NCBI GenBank assembly: GCA_002724575.1
Contig: PBPC01000091.1
Coordinates: 1-59,619 of the forward strand
DNA from: Gemmatimonadota bacterium
Lineage (GTDB): Bacteria; Gemmatimonadota; Gemmatimonadetes; Longimicrobiales; Gaopeijiaceae
DNA length: 59,619 nt
Direction: 5' to 3'
The notes below the pieces were generated by a model that was not told where the DNA came from, made no database searches, and saw nothing but the letters and a program-made list of their open reading frames with translations. Both the position numbers and the translations under genes were made by a program. Positions 8,616 to 18,767 of the stretch are shown here, in pieces; the first letter of the stretch is position 1; the number at the start of each line of letters is the position of its first letter.

Positions 8616-8900
8616 ATGGGCGAGTTTGACTTGATGACCGGGCTTTACGTATTCGTGCTAGCCACCCTCGCAGGCCGTGAGGTGATCACAAAGGTCCCGC
8701 CGACTCTACATACCCCGCTCATGTCAGGTGCCAACGCGATTTCAGGAATTGCAATCGTAGGAGCAATCATCGTTGCAGCAAAAGCAGAAGGCACGCTTCA
8801 GGTGACACTTGGAGTTATTGCCATCGCCATGGCTACAATCAATGTGATCGGTGGATTCATGGTTACCGATCGGATGCTTGCCATGTTCAGGAAGAGGTAG
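8616..8900 (+). CDS. pntAB: NAD(P) transhydrogenase subunit alpha part 2
   Basis: Small 94-residue membrane subunit forming part of proton-translocating domain II. Three hydrophobic helices are evident (about 6-22, 40-60, 62-82), and the family sequence VPPTLHTPLMSGANAISG follows helix 1. It has an AGGAG Shine-Dalgarno seven bases before the ATG. It sits 34 bases after pntAA and 5 bases before pntB, as in bacteria where the alpha subunit is split. Confidence 0.95.
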   Translation: MGEFDLMTGLYVFVLATLAGREVITKVPPTLHTPLMSGANAISGIAIVGAIIVAAKAEGTLQVTLGVIAIAMATINVIGGFMVTDRMLAMFRKR

Positions 8901-8905
8901 AGGTA

Positions 8906-10288
8906 ATGGAGACCGTTATCCAGCTAACTTATCTGCTTTCCGCGATCCTATTCGTTGTTGGCCTGAAGCGCCTGCAGTCACCTGCGACAGCCCGCAAAGG
9001 GAACAGTCTCGCAGCCTTGGCAATGCTTCTCGCTATCATCGCGACAGTCCTTGAGACTCAAATCCTGGACTGGACTTGGATCCTAGTGGGGATCGCCCTA
9101 GGTGGAATGATCGGTGGAGCAGCAGCTCGTTCAGTCGAGATGACTGCAATGCCTGAACTCGTGGGCATCTTCAACGCTTTTGGTGGCGGAGCTTCTGCAC
9201 TCGTGGCAATAGCTGAGTTCCTTGCAACACCTGGGATTGGAGCAAGCACCACAGGAGTAACTATCCTGCTTGGCACCTTAATCGGAAGCGTGACCTTCTC
9301 TGGTTCGTTCATCGCGTTCGCAAAATTACAAGGCCTAATGACTGGGAATCCAATCACTTTCCCATTCCAAAATGCATTCAATGCCCTGTTATTCATAGCT
9401 GCTATCTCTCTAGGTGCAGTGACCCTTGGTGTATTCGGATCTGGAGATCCTCAAACACTCTTCTACGTGTTCTGCACCTTCGCTCTCATACTCGGAGTAT
9501 TGCTTGTGATTCCGATTGGTGGAGCGGATATGCCAGTCGTAATCTCACTACTCAACTCCTACTCTGGCCTAGCAGCCAGTGCTGCCGGCTTCGTGATCGG
9601 TAACACCGTCCTAATTATCTCAGGCGCGCTTGTTGGCGCCTCTGGACTAATCCTCACACAACTCATGTGTAAGGGGATGAATAGGTCTCTGGCCAACGTC
9701 GCCTTCGGTGGCTTTGGTGGAAGTGCGGGCGTTGATCGATCTGAGATTGGTCAACGGCCAGTGCAGAGTGCTGACGCGGAAGGGGTAGCAGCTGAACTAG
9801 GATATGTTAATTCGGTCGTGGTGGTGCCCGGATATGGACTAGCTGTGGCACAGTCTCAACATGAACTGCGGAAGGTGGGGGATCTACTAGAGGAACGCGG
9901 AGTTGACGTAAAATATGCGATCCATCCCGTCGCTGGTCGTATGCCAGGTCACATGAACGTTCTGCTCGCAGAAGCAGACGTGAGCTATGATAAGCTCTAC
10001 GATCTCGATGAGATCAATGACGATTTTGGAAATACTGATGCAGTGTTGGTTGTTGGAGCAAATGACGTCGTGAATCCTGCTGCGAGAGATCCACAATCTG
10101 TCATTACTGGAATGCCGATCTTGGATGTTGATCGGGCAAGAAGAGTCATCGTAATGAAACGCAGTCTTTCACCGGGCTTTGCTGGTATCGACAACGACCT
10201 CTTCTACATGGATAACACGCTTATGTTTTTTGGCGATGCGAAAGAATCCATGGCGGAACTAGTGCGTGAAGTGAGAGAGCTGGCCTAA
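8906..10288 (+). CDS. pntB: NAD(P) transhydrogenase subunit beta
   Basis: Membrane subunit of 460 residues. The N-terminal ~280 residues hold multiple transmembrane helices (domain II), including the MPELVGIFNAFGGGASALVA segment. The C-terminal domain III binds NADP(H), with VVVPGYGLAVAQSQHELRK, the VAGRMPGHMNVLLAEADV segment and MKRSLSPGFAGIDNDLF all characteristic. The complex couples hydride transfer from NADH to NADP+ with proton entry, supplying NADPH. The gene is complete and follows pntAB by 5 bases. Confidence 0.97.
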   Translation: METVIQLTYLLSAILFVVGLKRLQSPATARKGNSLAALAMLLAIIATVLETQILDWTWILVGIALGGMIGGAAARSVEMTAMPELVGIFNAFGGGASALVAIAEFLATPGIGASTTGVTILLGTLIGSVTFSGSFIAFAKLQGLMTGNPITFPFQNAFNALLFIAAISLGAVTLGVFGSGDPQTLFYVFCTFALILGVLLVIPIGGADMPVVISLLNSYSGLAASAAGFVIGNTVLIISGALVGASGLILTQLMCKGMNRSLANVAFGGFGGSAGVDRSEIGQRPVQSADAEGVAAELGYVNSVVVVPGYGLAVAQSQHELRKVGDLLEERGVDVKYAIHPVAGRMPGHMNVLLAEADVSYDKLYDLDEINDDFGNTDAVLVVGANDVVNPAARDPQSVITGMPILDVDRARRVIVMKRSLSPGFAGIDNDLFYMDNTLMFFGDAKESMAELVREVRELA

Positions 10289-10346
10289 GTAAATTTTCTC
10301 TAGCCACACCGAAGGTCTAGGGCACAGAGAAATCAATCAAAGCATT

Positions 10347-11807
10347 TCAGGAAGGAACACCATCTTCGTATGCGGCCGCTTCCTGAAGTAGTTCCCACAA
10401 ACGCTGCACATGCAGATGTGTCGTCTTGAGATTTCCGATTGAAACCCTAAGGCATGTTCGACCACGAACTACGGTATGGGTTATGAAGGCTTCACCACTC
10501 TTATTAACACGGTCCATAATCCGATGATTGGCATCGTCCAGCGCAGTGGCATCCAATTTCTCAGAGATAAATCGAAACGCCACAAGAGATAAAGGGGCCG
10601 GTGCAACACGCTCCCATTCGGGCGCAGCATCAACCCAAGATGCTAACGATTGTGCTAACTGCACATGATTGCGCAATCGGTCAATGATTCCCTGCTGACC
10701 AAAATAACGTAGCACAAACCAAAGCTTGATCGCCCGAAATCGGCGCCCTAGTGCTACACCGTAGTCCATCAAGCTCCGACCCGCTTCTATTTCTGGGGTT
10801 TTCAGGTATTCCGGAACAATCGAAAAAGCACGCTTCAATACCTCAGGACGACGACAGTATAGGAGCGAACAATCCACGGGAGTAAATAACCACTTATGTG
10901 GGTTGACTACGATCGAGTCAGCAATTTCCCAACCGTTAAAGAGCTTACGGAGTTCAGGGATGATTGCAGCCGGCCCCCCGTAGGCCGCATCCACATGAAA
11001 CCATAAGCCAAATTCTTGAGCCAACTCGGCGATTTCACCTACAGGGTCGATTGCGGTCGTTGATGTCGTCCCTAATGTCGCTACCACAGCCACCGGTTTT
11101 AGTCCCGATGCAATATCTTCTTGAATCACAGATCTTAGGGTGGATGAACACATACTGAATTCCTCGTCAGTCCTGATCGTTTGGTATCCAGATCGTCCGA
11201 ATCCCAGAGCCAAGGCAGCCTTTTCTATTGAAGAGTGAGCTTCCTCAGATGCATAGATGCGACCAGGAGCCTGCTGGAACATCCCCTCATTCCGCACCTC
11301 TGGATACGCCACTTCTCGGGCAGCTGCAAGTGCGTGCAGAGAGGAAGAAGAAGCTGTATCGTTGATGGTTCCATCGAATGAAGAAGGCAGCCCGAGTAGT
11401 TGCCGAAGCCAGTCAACTGTCAATTCTTCCAATTCCGTACCGGATGGCGAACTTCGCCAAACCATCGCGTTCACATTCAGAGCAGCGGCAAGCATCTCAC
11501 CTAGAATCCCCGGCCCCGATCCAGTCATAGCGAAGTAACCGAAGAAAGAGGGATGATTCCAGTGGGTCAGGCCGGGTACTATCACGTCCCGGAAGTCGCT
11601 TAAGGCATCAGTAAGCGACTCACCCTGCACAGGAGGGGTTGCTGGCAAGACTGACCGAATATCTCCTGGCTGGACACTGGGTAGCACCGGTAACGATCCG
11701 ACACCTTCCAGATAATCAGCAATCCAATCCGCTACTTCGTGAGCGAGTGCCCTGAATTCCTCTACAGGGATATCTGTGCCCAAATCAGTTGAAACAGGAG
11801 ACATCAT
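10347..11807 (-). CDS. PLP-dependent group II decarboxylase (aromatic-L-amino-acid decarboxylase-like)
   Basis: Fold-type I PLP enzyme of 486 residues. The PLP lysine motif is VVNPHKWLFTPVDCSLLY. Upstream are the cofactor-binding HVDAAYGG and the TASSSSLHALAAAREVA segment that is conserved in aromatic amino acid decarboxylases. The N-terminal WNHPSFFGYFAMTGSGPGILGE also matches that subfamily. The substrate (Tyr, Trp, Phe or other) cannot be read reliably from sequence. It is convergent with pntB (58-base gap) and 82 bases downstream of the NtrY-like kinase. No clear Shine-Dalgarno is seen at the tandem ATG start. Confidence 0.9.
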   Translation of the reverse strand: MMSPVSTDLGTDIPVEEFRALAHEVADWIADYLEGVGSLPVLPSVQPGDIRSVLPATPPVQGESLTDALSDFRDVIVPGLTHWNHPSFFGYFAMTGSGPGILGEMLAAALNVNAMVWRSSPSGTELEELTVDWLRQLLGLPSSFDGTINDTASSSSLHALAAAREVAYPEVRNEGMFQQAPGRIYASEEAHSSIEKAALALGFGRSGYQTIRTDEEFSMCSSTLRSVIQEDIASGLKPVAVVATLGTTSTTAIDPVGEIAELAQEFGLWFHVDAAYGGPAAIIPELRKLFNGWEIADSIVVNPHKWLFTPVDCSLLYCRRPEVLKRAFSIVPEYLKTPEIEAGRSLMDYGVALGRRFRAIKLWFVLRYFGQQGIIDRLRNHVQLAQSLASWVDAAPEWERVAPAPLSLVAFRFISEKLDATALDDANHRIMDRVNKSGEAFITHTVVRGRTCLRVSIGNLKTTHLHVQRLWELLQEAAAYEDGVPS

Positions 11808-11889
11808 AGCATAAGAGGCAACAGAGTAGCCAAGTTAGAGGATCGAATAGGTCTAGCACCAAAACTTTGAAGACGGCCGGTTTCGGAGG

Positions 11890-14800
11890 TCAGCCAACCT
11901 CCGTATCTGAAGTTCCCGTCCAAAGACTAAGAAAAACTGAGACAGTCGTACCTTGTCCAGTAGCACTATCTACTTCAACTGTTCCTCCCCAAGACTCCAC
12001 AATTCGTTTTACGATAGGCAGGCCCAGGCCGGCACCTGTGGAGCGCGTCGAGAACTGTGGTTCGAAAATCCTTGGAAGCAACTCTTTAGGGATTCCAGTA
12101 CCGTCATCTACAACCGCAAGCACAACCCGGCCATTTATCTGGTTACCTAAGATTCGCACTATACCACCCTCTGTGACCGCAACCCGAGCATTCTCAAGAA
12201 GGTTGATCAAAACTTCCTTCAATTCAGATGCACGAGCTCGGATTGGTGGAAGATCTAGGGCTATTTCTTGTTCAAACAGAGCTGTGGTAGAAGACCCTCC
12301 TCCGTAAAGAGCCATGACGTCATTGACAATTTCATGCAGATAAACCTGGCCAACCGGGATCTCATCTTCTCCCCCCGGTGCGCCATACTTAGAGAAACTC
12401 TGCGCAATTCCCGCTAGCCGTTCAATCTCACCTAATATGGCATCCACATTCTTGACGAGTATATCGTCGAAATCTGCACGGCTGTCTTCCCTGGCTCTTC
12501 TTATGTGTTGGATGCTGAGCTTGATCGGGGTAAGAGGGTTCTTGACTTCGTGGGCAACCTGCCGAGCCATCTCACCCCAAGCCAACACTCGCTCTGTCTC
12601 TAACTCATCTGTTATATCGTCCATAGCCACTACCACCCCACGTCCCCCACTGGTGGTACCTAAGCGTCTCGCGCGAACTCTCACGCGGCTTTCTTCTACT
12701 TGAATCTCAGTATCGGCCTCAGTTGCAGAACCTTGGAAGAAGTTATTGAACCAAATGGAAAGATCCTCTGCGAATGGACCTTTTCCTGGTAGAGGCTGTC
12801 CCACGACAACCTTAGAACCAAAGAGATGCTCAGCTCTTGGGTTGACCAAGGTCACTCGTCCATCCTGATCCAAGGCCACCATCCCCACGGCAGCTTCTTC
12901 CATGATCGCCTGGGTACGGCGCGATGTTCGTACCAATTGGTGCCGAGCACGGCGCACCCTATTAACCATTCGATTAAAGGCTCTGAATACTGCTCCGAAC
13001 TCATCCTTTCTCTCATTCGGGAGTCTTAAGTCCAGATTTCCTGAACCAACACCTTCGGACGCAACCTGCAGTGCACGGATAGGGCTCGTGAGTGCTCGGC
13101 CCGCCATCCAGGCAAGTATTAGTGAGAGTGCAGCACCCACTAACATCACAAAGCCAAGAAGTTCGATCAGATCCATCCTCTGGATCGCAGTAGCCCCAGC
13201 GCTCAGCGGCACTTGAGCACCGAGTATATCTCCGTCCGGGAGTCGTCTATATGCAGTGACGTACGTTAGCCGTCCCAATGATGTCTCGGTAAATTCCCGA
13301 ACTCCCTCCCGACCATCTAGCAAATAATTCTGTGTGAATGGCATCCAGCCCTCGTAAAGGCCCAACTCCACCAACTCCGCTACGCCACCTCCACCGCGGA
13401 GTTCACCATTGCGATACTCTAGAAGCTCCGCTCCAACTTGAGTTGCAAGCCGTTCCATGCGACTACCGGGACCTGGATCAAGCGAGAGATACCAACCAGC
13501 GGCATCCTCTACGACTCTCTCGGCAACTACTCGAGCCGACGTACTAGATGCTTGAGTAAGGGTCCTGTATGCCAGGGTACCAAAAAGCGCGTTCGCCAAC
13601 GCGAAGAATCCAAATAGCGCTAGTGTTACTCGGGCACGAAAGGAAATCACTAGCCCTGAGATCCTAGTCTCCGATGGGACTACATTAAGCAGCAGCCCTC
13701 GACCAAGAACCCAAAACGCTGAGAATACCAAAAGGTTGAGCACTAACAGTAGGGATCCTCGTGCGCTTGCAAGAAGCGATCCCGGAAGACTAATACGAAT
13801 ATGTGCATGGTAGTTCGCATTACTGAATGCAATCGCCATCTCCCCCTGCCACCCAGAGGTCGTCCGCTGCCAGATAAGAGAGTCACTACCCAGTGGGTCA
13901 CTAGAAAGAATAGGAATCAGTGTAATCGGATCTGTCTCCGATGGCAGACCACCTCGCACCAGGGAGGCGAGAGGAGAGCGAGCACCCTCAGGAGGCAGCG
14001 GCGGTGCGATAGCTGTCAGAACTTGTCCACTGGTCAAAGGAAGGGCCATCACGTATCGGGCGTCATCACGATGCGGTCGAAGCATCCTGAATTCTCCTGA
14101 CTCCTGAGCCTCACGGACTGTTACAGCTAGGTCGTCCGAAGGATCGCCGTCGATTCCAATCCTCAGTTCCTGACTATTCTCGCCCGCCTCGTCCCACATC
14201 GTCAGCCGCAAAGCAAACAATTCCTCCGCCAGACCACTCGCCCGCCAAGCCTGGTAAAGAACATCAACGTCACCCCTTCCCGAACCCACAAGAGAATCTG
14301 CTAAGGAACCGAGTCGAACTAATCCATACTCAAGATCGGGATCTTCAATGGCTGCAGCTTCGACGAGCTGAAGACCACCCGCAGTCATTCTCGCATTCAC
14401 ATGGTCAAGCAATGCATTGGGGACAGCAGCAGTGGTTGCAATCACGATTGCAAGTAACCAACCAACTATGGGCCGATGCTCATCGGACCACGCTGTCATC
14501 GCCACTGCCGCTGTAGCAGTGGGAATTGCCCACAATGCGATCCACCCCACAGGTAGGAATGCTCCGTTCAGCACTAAAGTGCCACCTACGGCTCCCAGCA
14601 TAACAGCCAAGGCCACTGTTACCAGCGTCCAACTCTTATGAGCACTTCTATGGGACCGTGTCAACCAGAGTACAGAGGCCACGATCAATCCAAGCATTGC
14701 GGCCAATGCCATTTCATAAACGATCCACTCAAAACGATCTGAGCCCAAAGAGAGTGGCTGTAGCCCTGATCTCACCCAAACAATTACAAACGGAAATAGA

Positions 14801-15960
14801 AGTGCCGCAGATAGTGCCGCAGCCCATACTGGCATAGCGACCTTAGGACGCGGCAGAACAGCGAATCCAGTGAAACCTGCGATAGCGAGGAGCGCCAGTC
14901 GTCCAAGAGATATCTTCAACACACTTGGCCACAGGGGAAGAGCAAAAAGAGTCCCTTCGAAGATCCTCTCTAACCCGGCTATCTCTTGAAGAGGAAGTAA
15001 GGCTAGAAGGAAAAGAAGCCCCCCAGCTGCAACAACACCCGCTGATCGCTTTGGCACACCTTCAACTGCAAGAAGTAGCCATGCTACAAGTAACCCACTG
15101 GATACAAGCCATCGCCAACGGGCTAAAACTTGTTCAGCGCGACCCACTGCGTCAGGTCGCTCAATTAGAACCTCGAACAGTCTCTCTTGATCTGGAAGTA
15201 AAAGAGGTACTAGGCCCTCTGAATTCGTTGTATCCCCTGGATTGATGCGAATGCTTTCACCCGTAAGTTCTAGGAAATCAGACCCGAAATCTCCTAAGCG
15301 AGCCCCTATTTCTAACGGTAAATCAGTTCGCATGAGCTGTGCAGCTACTGCTACTCCACCGTCCGGTACCAGTGCAGTTACATACAGATAGCCGAAGAGC
15401 GGTAGATCAACATAGGCGTAGCGTTCCTGCCCAGCTTGAACCTCTTCGGGCACCTTGCCGCGGTGCATGCCATCCCATATGCGAAGCCTTCCATCCGAAT
15501 CATAAAGAGCCAGTGCTGAGACTCCGTGCTGCATACGAATGTCCTGTATTGTCGGGACATCTTCCAGCCGCTCGAATTCAGTTATTCCGCGAGCCAGTTG
15601 ATCCGCAGCAGCTTCGCTCGAGCTCAAGCGAGCTTGAAGTTGATCTCGGAGTTGTTCGCCAACCTCCGCCTCTCTTGCTGACCAAAGTGTATTCCAATTT
15701 GCTGATAGGTCACGCCCCTCGAGGTCTGCAAAGGTTCCCGTAAGAATCCCAACGACTAGGATTATCGATGCGCTAAACCAGATTACACCTCGTTCGCGTA
15801 CCCCTCCCAAAAACCCTAAGACGATACTGAGTGCGGCAAACCCCAACAGGAGGCTACTTGGAGAAGCAACCCACAGGGACAGAGACACCAGAGTGATCCA
15901 GGGGCCAATCCAGCCTAATGTCTGACGCATACTACGCCACTCGGTAAATAGACGGTTCAC
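11890..15960 (-). CDS. Giant multi-membrane NtrY-type sensor histidine kinase
   Basis: A 1356-residue sensor kinase, about twice the usual NtrY size. The C-terminal order is classical: transmembrane helix, HAMP, PAS (IMEEAAVGMVALDQDGRVTL), HisKA with phospho-His about 1137 in HEVKNPLTP, then HATPase with N box NLLENA (about 1253), G1 DDGTGIP (about 1285), F box FEPQFST and G2 GAGLGL. The HEVKNPLTP box is typical of the NtrY class. The N-terminal two-thirds contains roughly ten or more hydrophobic helices interleaved with about three soluble, probably periplasmic, sensing regions. The likely partner is the activator at 4576-5937 (inference). Confidence 0.92.
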   Translation of the reverse strand: MNRLFTEWRSMRQTLGWIGPWITLVSLSLWVASPSSLLLGFAALSIVLGFLGGVRERGVIWFSASIILVVGILTGTFADLEGRDLSANWNTLWSAREAEVGEQLRDQLQARLSSSEAAADQLARGITEFERLEDVPTIQDIRMQHGVSALALYDSDGRLRIWDGMHRGKVPEEVQAGQERYAYVDLPLFGYLYVTALVPDGGVAVAAQLMRTDLPLEIGARLGDFGSDFLELTGESIRINPGDTTNSEGLVPLLLPDQERLFEVLIERPDAVGRAEQVLARWRWLVSSGLLVAWLLLAVEGVPKRSAGVVAAGGLLFLLALLPLQEIAGLERIFEGTLFALPLWPSVLKISLGRLALLAIAGFTGFAVLPRPKVAMPVWAAALSAALLFPFVIVWVRSGLQPLSLGSDRFEWIVYEMALAAMLGLIVASVLWLTRSHRSAHKSWTLVTVALAVMLGAVGGTLVLNGAFLPVGWIALWAIPTATAAVAMTAWSDEHRPIVGWLLAIVIATTAAVPNALLDHVNARMTAGGLQLVEAAAIEDPDLEYGLVRLGSLADSLVGSGRGDVDVLYQAWRASGLAEELFALRLTMWDEAGENSQELRIGIDGDPSDDLAVTVREAQESGEFRMLRPHRDDARYVMALPLTSGQVLTAIAPPLPPEGARSPLASLVRGGLPSETDPITLIPILSSDPLGSDSLIWQRTTSGWQGEMAIAFSNANYHAHIRISLPGSLLASARGSLLLVLNLLVFSAFWVLGRGLLLNVVPSETRISGLVISFRARVTLALFGFFALANALFGTLAYRTLTQASSTSARVVAERVVEDAAGWYLSLDPGPGSRMERLATQVGAELLEYRNGELRGGGGVAELVELGLYEGWMPFTQNYLLDGREGVREFTETSLGRLTYVTAYRRLPDGDILGAQVPLSAGATAIQRMDLIELLGFVMLVGAALSLILAWMAGRALTSPIRALQVASEGVGSGNLDLRLPNERKDEFGAVFRAFNRMVNRVRRARHQLVRTSRRTQAIMEEAAVGMVALDQDGRVTLVNPRAEHLFGSKVVVGQPLPGKGPFAEDLSIWFNNFFQGSATEADTEIQVEESRVRVRARRLGTTSGGRGVVVAMDDITDELETERVLAWGEMARQVAHEVKNPLTPIKLSIQHIRRAREDSRADFDDILVKNVDAILGEIERLAGIAQSFSKYGAPGGEDEIPVGQVYLHEIVNDVMALYGGGSSTTALFEQEIALDLPPIRARASELKEVLINLLENARVAVTEGGIVRILGNQINGRVVLAVVDDGTGIPKELLPRIFEPQFSTRSTGAGLGLPIVKRIVESWGGTVEVDSATGQGTTVSVFLSLWTGTSDTEVG

Positions 15961-16238
15961 TTCAGATCAATAGTGTGCCGCAGCACGTACTGCACCTTTG
16001 GCTCAGAATCATCCTTCTCTCCGTTTGCACAAGTCATTAGGGAACCATCAGACGGTGTGCTACTCCCGATAACTGTCACTGCTTGTTACAGATTTTCCTT
16101 CTACTGAGATCCTCTCACACGTTTTATAGAATTTATGAGCACTAACTTCTCTAATGATATCAATACTTGCGAATGCTATCATAAATCACATAAGGCTTAT
16201 TACTGTGAACGCTATCCAACCCAAGGTGTATACCACTG

Positions 16239-16955
16239 ATGAATCTGCTCTTGCACATTGCCCACTCCTTCTTCTTGGGTCTCTATATCACGAGCTTCGC
16301 TCTCGTTGTACCGCTGGGGTTATACGCTCAAAGTGTGGTCGTCGACCAGGGAACATTTGGTCTGAGTATTCACGGTGAAAAAATTGGCACAGAAGACTTC
16401 ATTATTCGACGAGCAGGGCTTGGTAATGAAGCTGCTTTCATTTCACGCGGAGTGGTTGTTCGTGCACTGAACGGCACTTCAGAAGAGTTTACGACCCTCT
16501 TGAGGGTAACCGCGACCGAAGGCACCGCAGCTGGTTACGAATTCAAGTCATCTAGACCAGCACCAATTGAGATTATGCTCAATATCTCCGGTCCCAGGTA
16601 CTTTTCTAGATTTATATCTGGAGAAGGTCAAGAAGAGAGAGAGTTTCGGGCAGAGCGTGGCACCCGGATCGTAGAACACCAGGTAGCTCATCATCTTTAT
16701 TTTCTAGGAAATGTGCTAAATGACTCCATCATTCATGTGATCGAACCATTGTCCCGCACTGATAGACAGTTCTTGGTTTCGGCACAGCAGGACGAAGAAA
16801 TCCGTCTTGGTCGTAACCGTGTTGTAGCTCGACGGGTTATGTTTACGAGTGCTGACGGGAACCGGATCGTTTGGTTCGACAGACAAGGCCGTGTACTAAG
16901 GGTAGAAATCCCGAGAATCGGATATCTCGCCGTGCGTGAAGATCTCGTTGGTTGA
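16239..16955 (+). CDS. Secreted protein of unknown function
   Basis: A 238-residue protein with an N-terminal signal peptide; the hydrophobic stretch spans about 4-28, with likely cleavage after ...GLYA. The mature part is beta-rich with alternating patterns (GTFGLSIHGEKIGTEDFIIRR, RIVWFDRQGRVLRVEIPRIG). It ends in a layout resembling periplasmic DUF3108/DUF6134-like barrel proteins, but I could not assign a family. It is divergent from the giant kinase with a 278-base gap between them. No Shine-Dalgarno is visible at the ATG. Confidence 0.7.
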   Translation: MNLLLHIAHSFFLGLYITSFALVVPLGLYAQSVVVDQGTFGLSIHGEKIGTEDFIIRRAGLGNEAAFISRGVVVRALNGTSEEFTTLLRVTATEGTAAGYEFKSSRPAPIEIMLNISGPRYFSRFISGEGQEEREFRAERGTRIVEHQVAHHLYFLGNVLNDSIIHVIEPLSRTDRQFLVSAQQDEEIRLGRNRVVARRVMFTSADGNRIVWFDRQGRVLRVEIPRIGYLAVREDLVG

Positions 16956-16965
16956 TTTTAGCTAC

Positions 16966-17016
16966 CCCCTAACAACATTCATCTCAGATCAAGTGTCTCT
17001 TTAGGGGCATCCTTTT
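16966..17016 (+). terminator. Possible hairpin terminator after the secreted unknown gene
   Basis: A perfect 7-bp inverted repeat CCCCTAA (16966-16972) / TTAGGGG (17001-17007) is separated by 28 bases and followed by CATCCTTTT. It lies 11 bases past the stop of the 16239-16955 gene. The large loop and short T-run make this a weak terminator candidate. Confidence 0.3.
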
Positions 17017-17118
17017 ATCAACCGAATGCAGGATAGATCCAATAGGACCGGTAAGAGAATGACGGTCACTAAACTCTCAACTCTGAACAGCAAGCCTAAC
17101 TAGATCATTAAACAAGAA

Positions 17119-18729
17119 ATGACAAGCCATCCTAAAATAGTTCGTGACCAAACTGGAAGCAGACCAGCCCTCAGCAATATGACCATTCCAAAAATGTCGG
17201 CGAAGAAAAATCCCAGTGCGACTTCACTTTCGAATACTAAAATTTCTCTATCTGTACTAGCTCTAATCCTTATCGGTGTCACCACACCCCTCTGTGCTCA
17301 ACAAGTATCAGCCAGATCTGTGTCACTCGCTGAAGCACTCGATATAGCAAGGGAAAACAACCCCAGTTTCCTGCAGTCAAGAAACGACGAGTCACTCTCA
17401 GATTGGGATGTGCGACAAGCTTATGCGGCCCTGTTACCCAGCGCCTCAGCTGGTTCTGGTATCTCATGGCAAGGACCTGGTGAGCAGCAATTCGGAAGCT
17501 TGACACTCGGAGATCTGGGCTTTGGAGACCAACCCTCATACTACTTCTCCAATTACAATATTGGCCTCAACTACTCAATCGATTGGAGAACGATCAAGGG
17601 ACCAGCACAGGCGAAAGCACAGAGGGGTGTCACGCTTGCACAGATTGATCTCGCCGAAGCGAGTCTAGTCTCAACCGTAACCAATTCTTACGTAGAGATG
17701 CTCCGACAACAGGAGGCTCTGAGATTAGCTGAACAACAACTTGAGAACAGCCAGTTCAACCTCCGACTGGCCCAAGGCCAGCTAGAAGTGGGCTCAGTAA
17801 CACCAATAGATGTTGGACAAGCTGAGGTCCAAGTTGGTCGTTCTGAAGTCGTAGTGCTTCGGACCCGTAACTCTTTGTCTACAAGTAAGATGAGGCTCCT
17901 TCAGCAGTTAGGCTTAGGAGTCAATGAAGACATCACGTTGTCAACTGATTTCACACTTTCAGAGCCTACCTGGAATCTTGAAACTTTGACAGCCATGTCG
18001 CTTGATCGAAACCCAACACTTCGCTCAAGACGAAGGTCTAAGGAAGTAGCAGACATCGGAATAAGCTCGGCGCGCTCTTCCTATTTTCCATCCCTATCCA
18101 TCTCAACCGGATGGAGTGGGTTCACTCGAGAGGCTAGCAACACAGACTTCCAGATAGCACAGGCCCGTGCTCAGGTCGCTTCATCTGTAGCTCAGTGTGT
18201 GCAAACCAATAATCTGTACTCGCGCCTCGCCGATCCTCTTCCGCCGTTTGATTGCTCCCGATTTGCATTCACAGATGAACAGAGGCAGGGGATCCTCAAT
18301 TCAAATAGAGCATTCCCGTTCAACTTCCAGGGCTCTCCACCTAGTGTCTCTCTTCGCCTTCAAATCCCGATTTTCCAAGGTCTCAGTCGAGAACGGAACC
18401 TGCAGGCAGCACGCCTTCAAAGAGATGATATGGTGCAGCAGATACGGGAACAGGAGTTAGCACTAGAGGCGGATCTATCGATTGGTATCGCCAATGTCCA
18501 AACAGCTTACGAGAGTGCTCTCTTGGAGGAACGCAACCGAGAGTTAGCTGATCAACAGCTAACTCTCGCACGTGAACGCTATCAGTTGGGAGCAATCACC
18601 TTCGTTGAACTCGTAGACGCGCAAACCTTACTGGCTCAGGCAGAAAGGGACCGGATAGCAGCGGTCTTCGCTTATCATGACGCAGTGACTAGTCTCGAAG
18701 TACTTGTTGGAACATCCCTTCGAAACTGA
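17119..18729 (+). CDS. TolC-family outer membrane efflux protein
   Basis: Outer-membrane channel component of a tripartite efflux system, 536 residues. A signal peptide is visible (LSVLALILIGVTTPLCAQQ, about 45-63). The OEP pattern follows: VSLAEALDIARENNPSFLQSR after the signal, and long alpha-helical repeats such as LAEQQLENSQFNLRLAQGQ and LADQQLTLARERYQLGAIT. The start is uncertain: ATGs at 17119, 17179 and 17194 (MSAKKNPS) are all in frame and none has a strong Shine-Dalgarno. It is upstream of the membrane fusion protein by 38 bases. Confidence 0.93.
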   Translation: MTSHPKIVRDQTGSRPALSNMTIPKMSAKKNPSATSLSNTKISLSVLALILIGVTTPLCAQQVSARSVSLAEALDIARENNPSFLQSRNDESLSDWDVRQAYAALLPSASAGSGISWQGPGEQQFGSLTLGDLGFGDQPSYYFSNYNIGLNYSIDWRTIKGPAQAKAQRGVTLAQIDLAEASLVSTVTNSYVEMLRQQEALRLAEQQLENSQFNLRLAQGQLEVGSVTPIDVGQAEVQVGRSEVVVLRTRNSLSTSKMRLLQQLGLGVNEDITLSTDFTLSEPTWNLETLTAMSLDRNPTLRSRRRSKEVADIGISSARSSYFPSLSISTGWSGFTREASNTDFQIAQARAQVASSVAQCVQTNNLYSRLADPLPPFDCSRFAFTDEQRQGILNSNRAFPFNFQGSPPSVSLRLQIPIFQGLSRERNLQAARLQRDDMVQQIREQELALEADLSIGIANVQTAYESALLEERNRELADQQLTLARERYQLGAITFVELVDAQTLLAQAERDRIAAVFAYHDAVTSLEVLVGTSLRN

Positions 18730-18767
18730 AACCTACCAAACCAAAGAAGAACGATCTAACAAGAGAT

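Noticed and set aside
10289-10346. Bidirectional terminator between pntB and the decarboxylase
   Set aside because: Only a short imperfect stem without T-runs is present.
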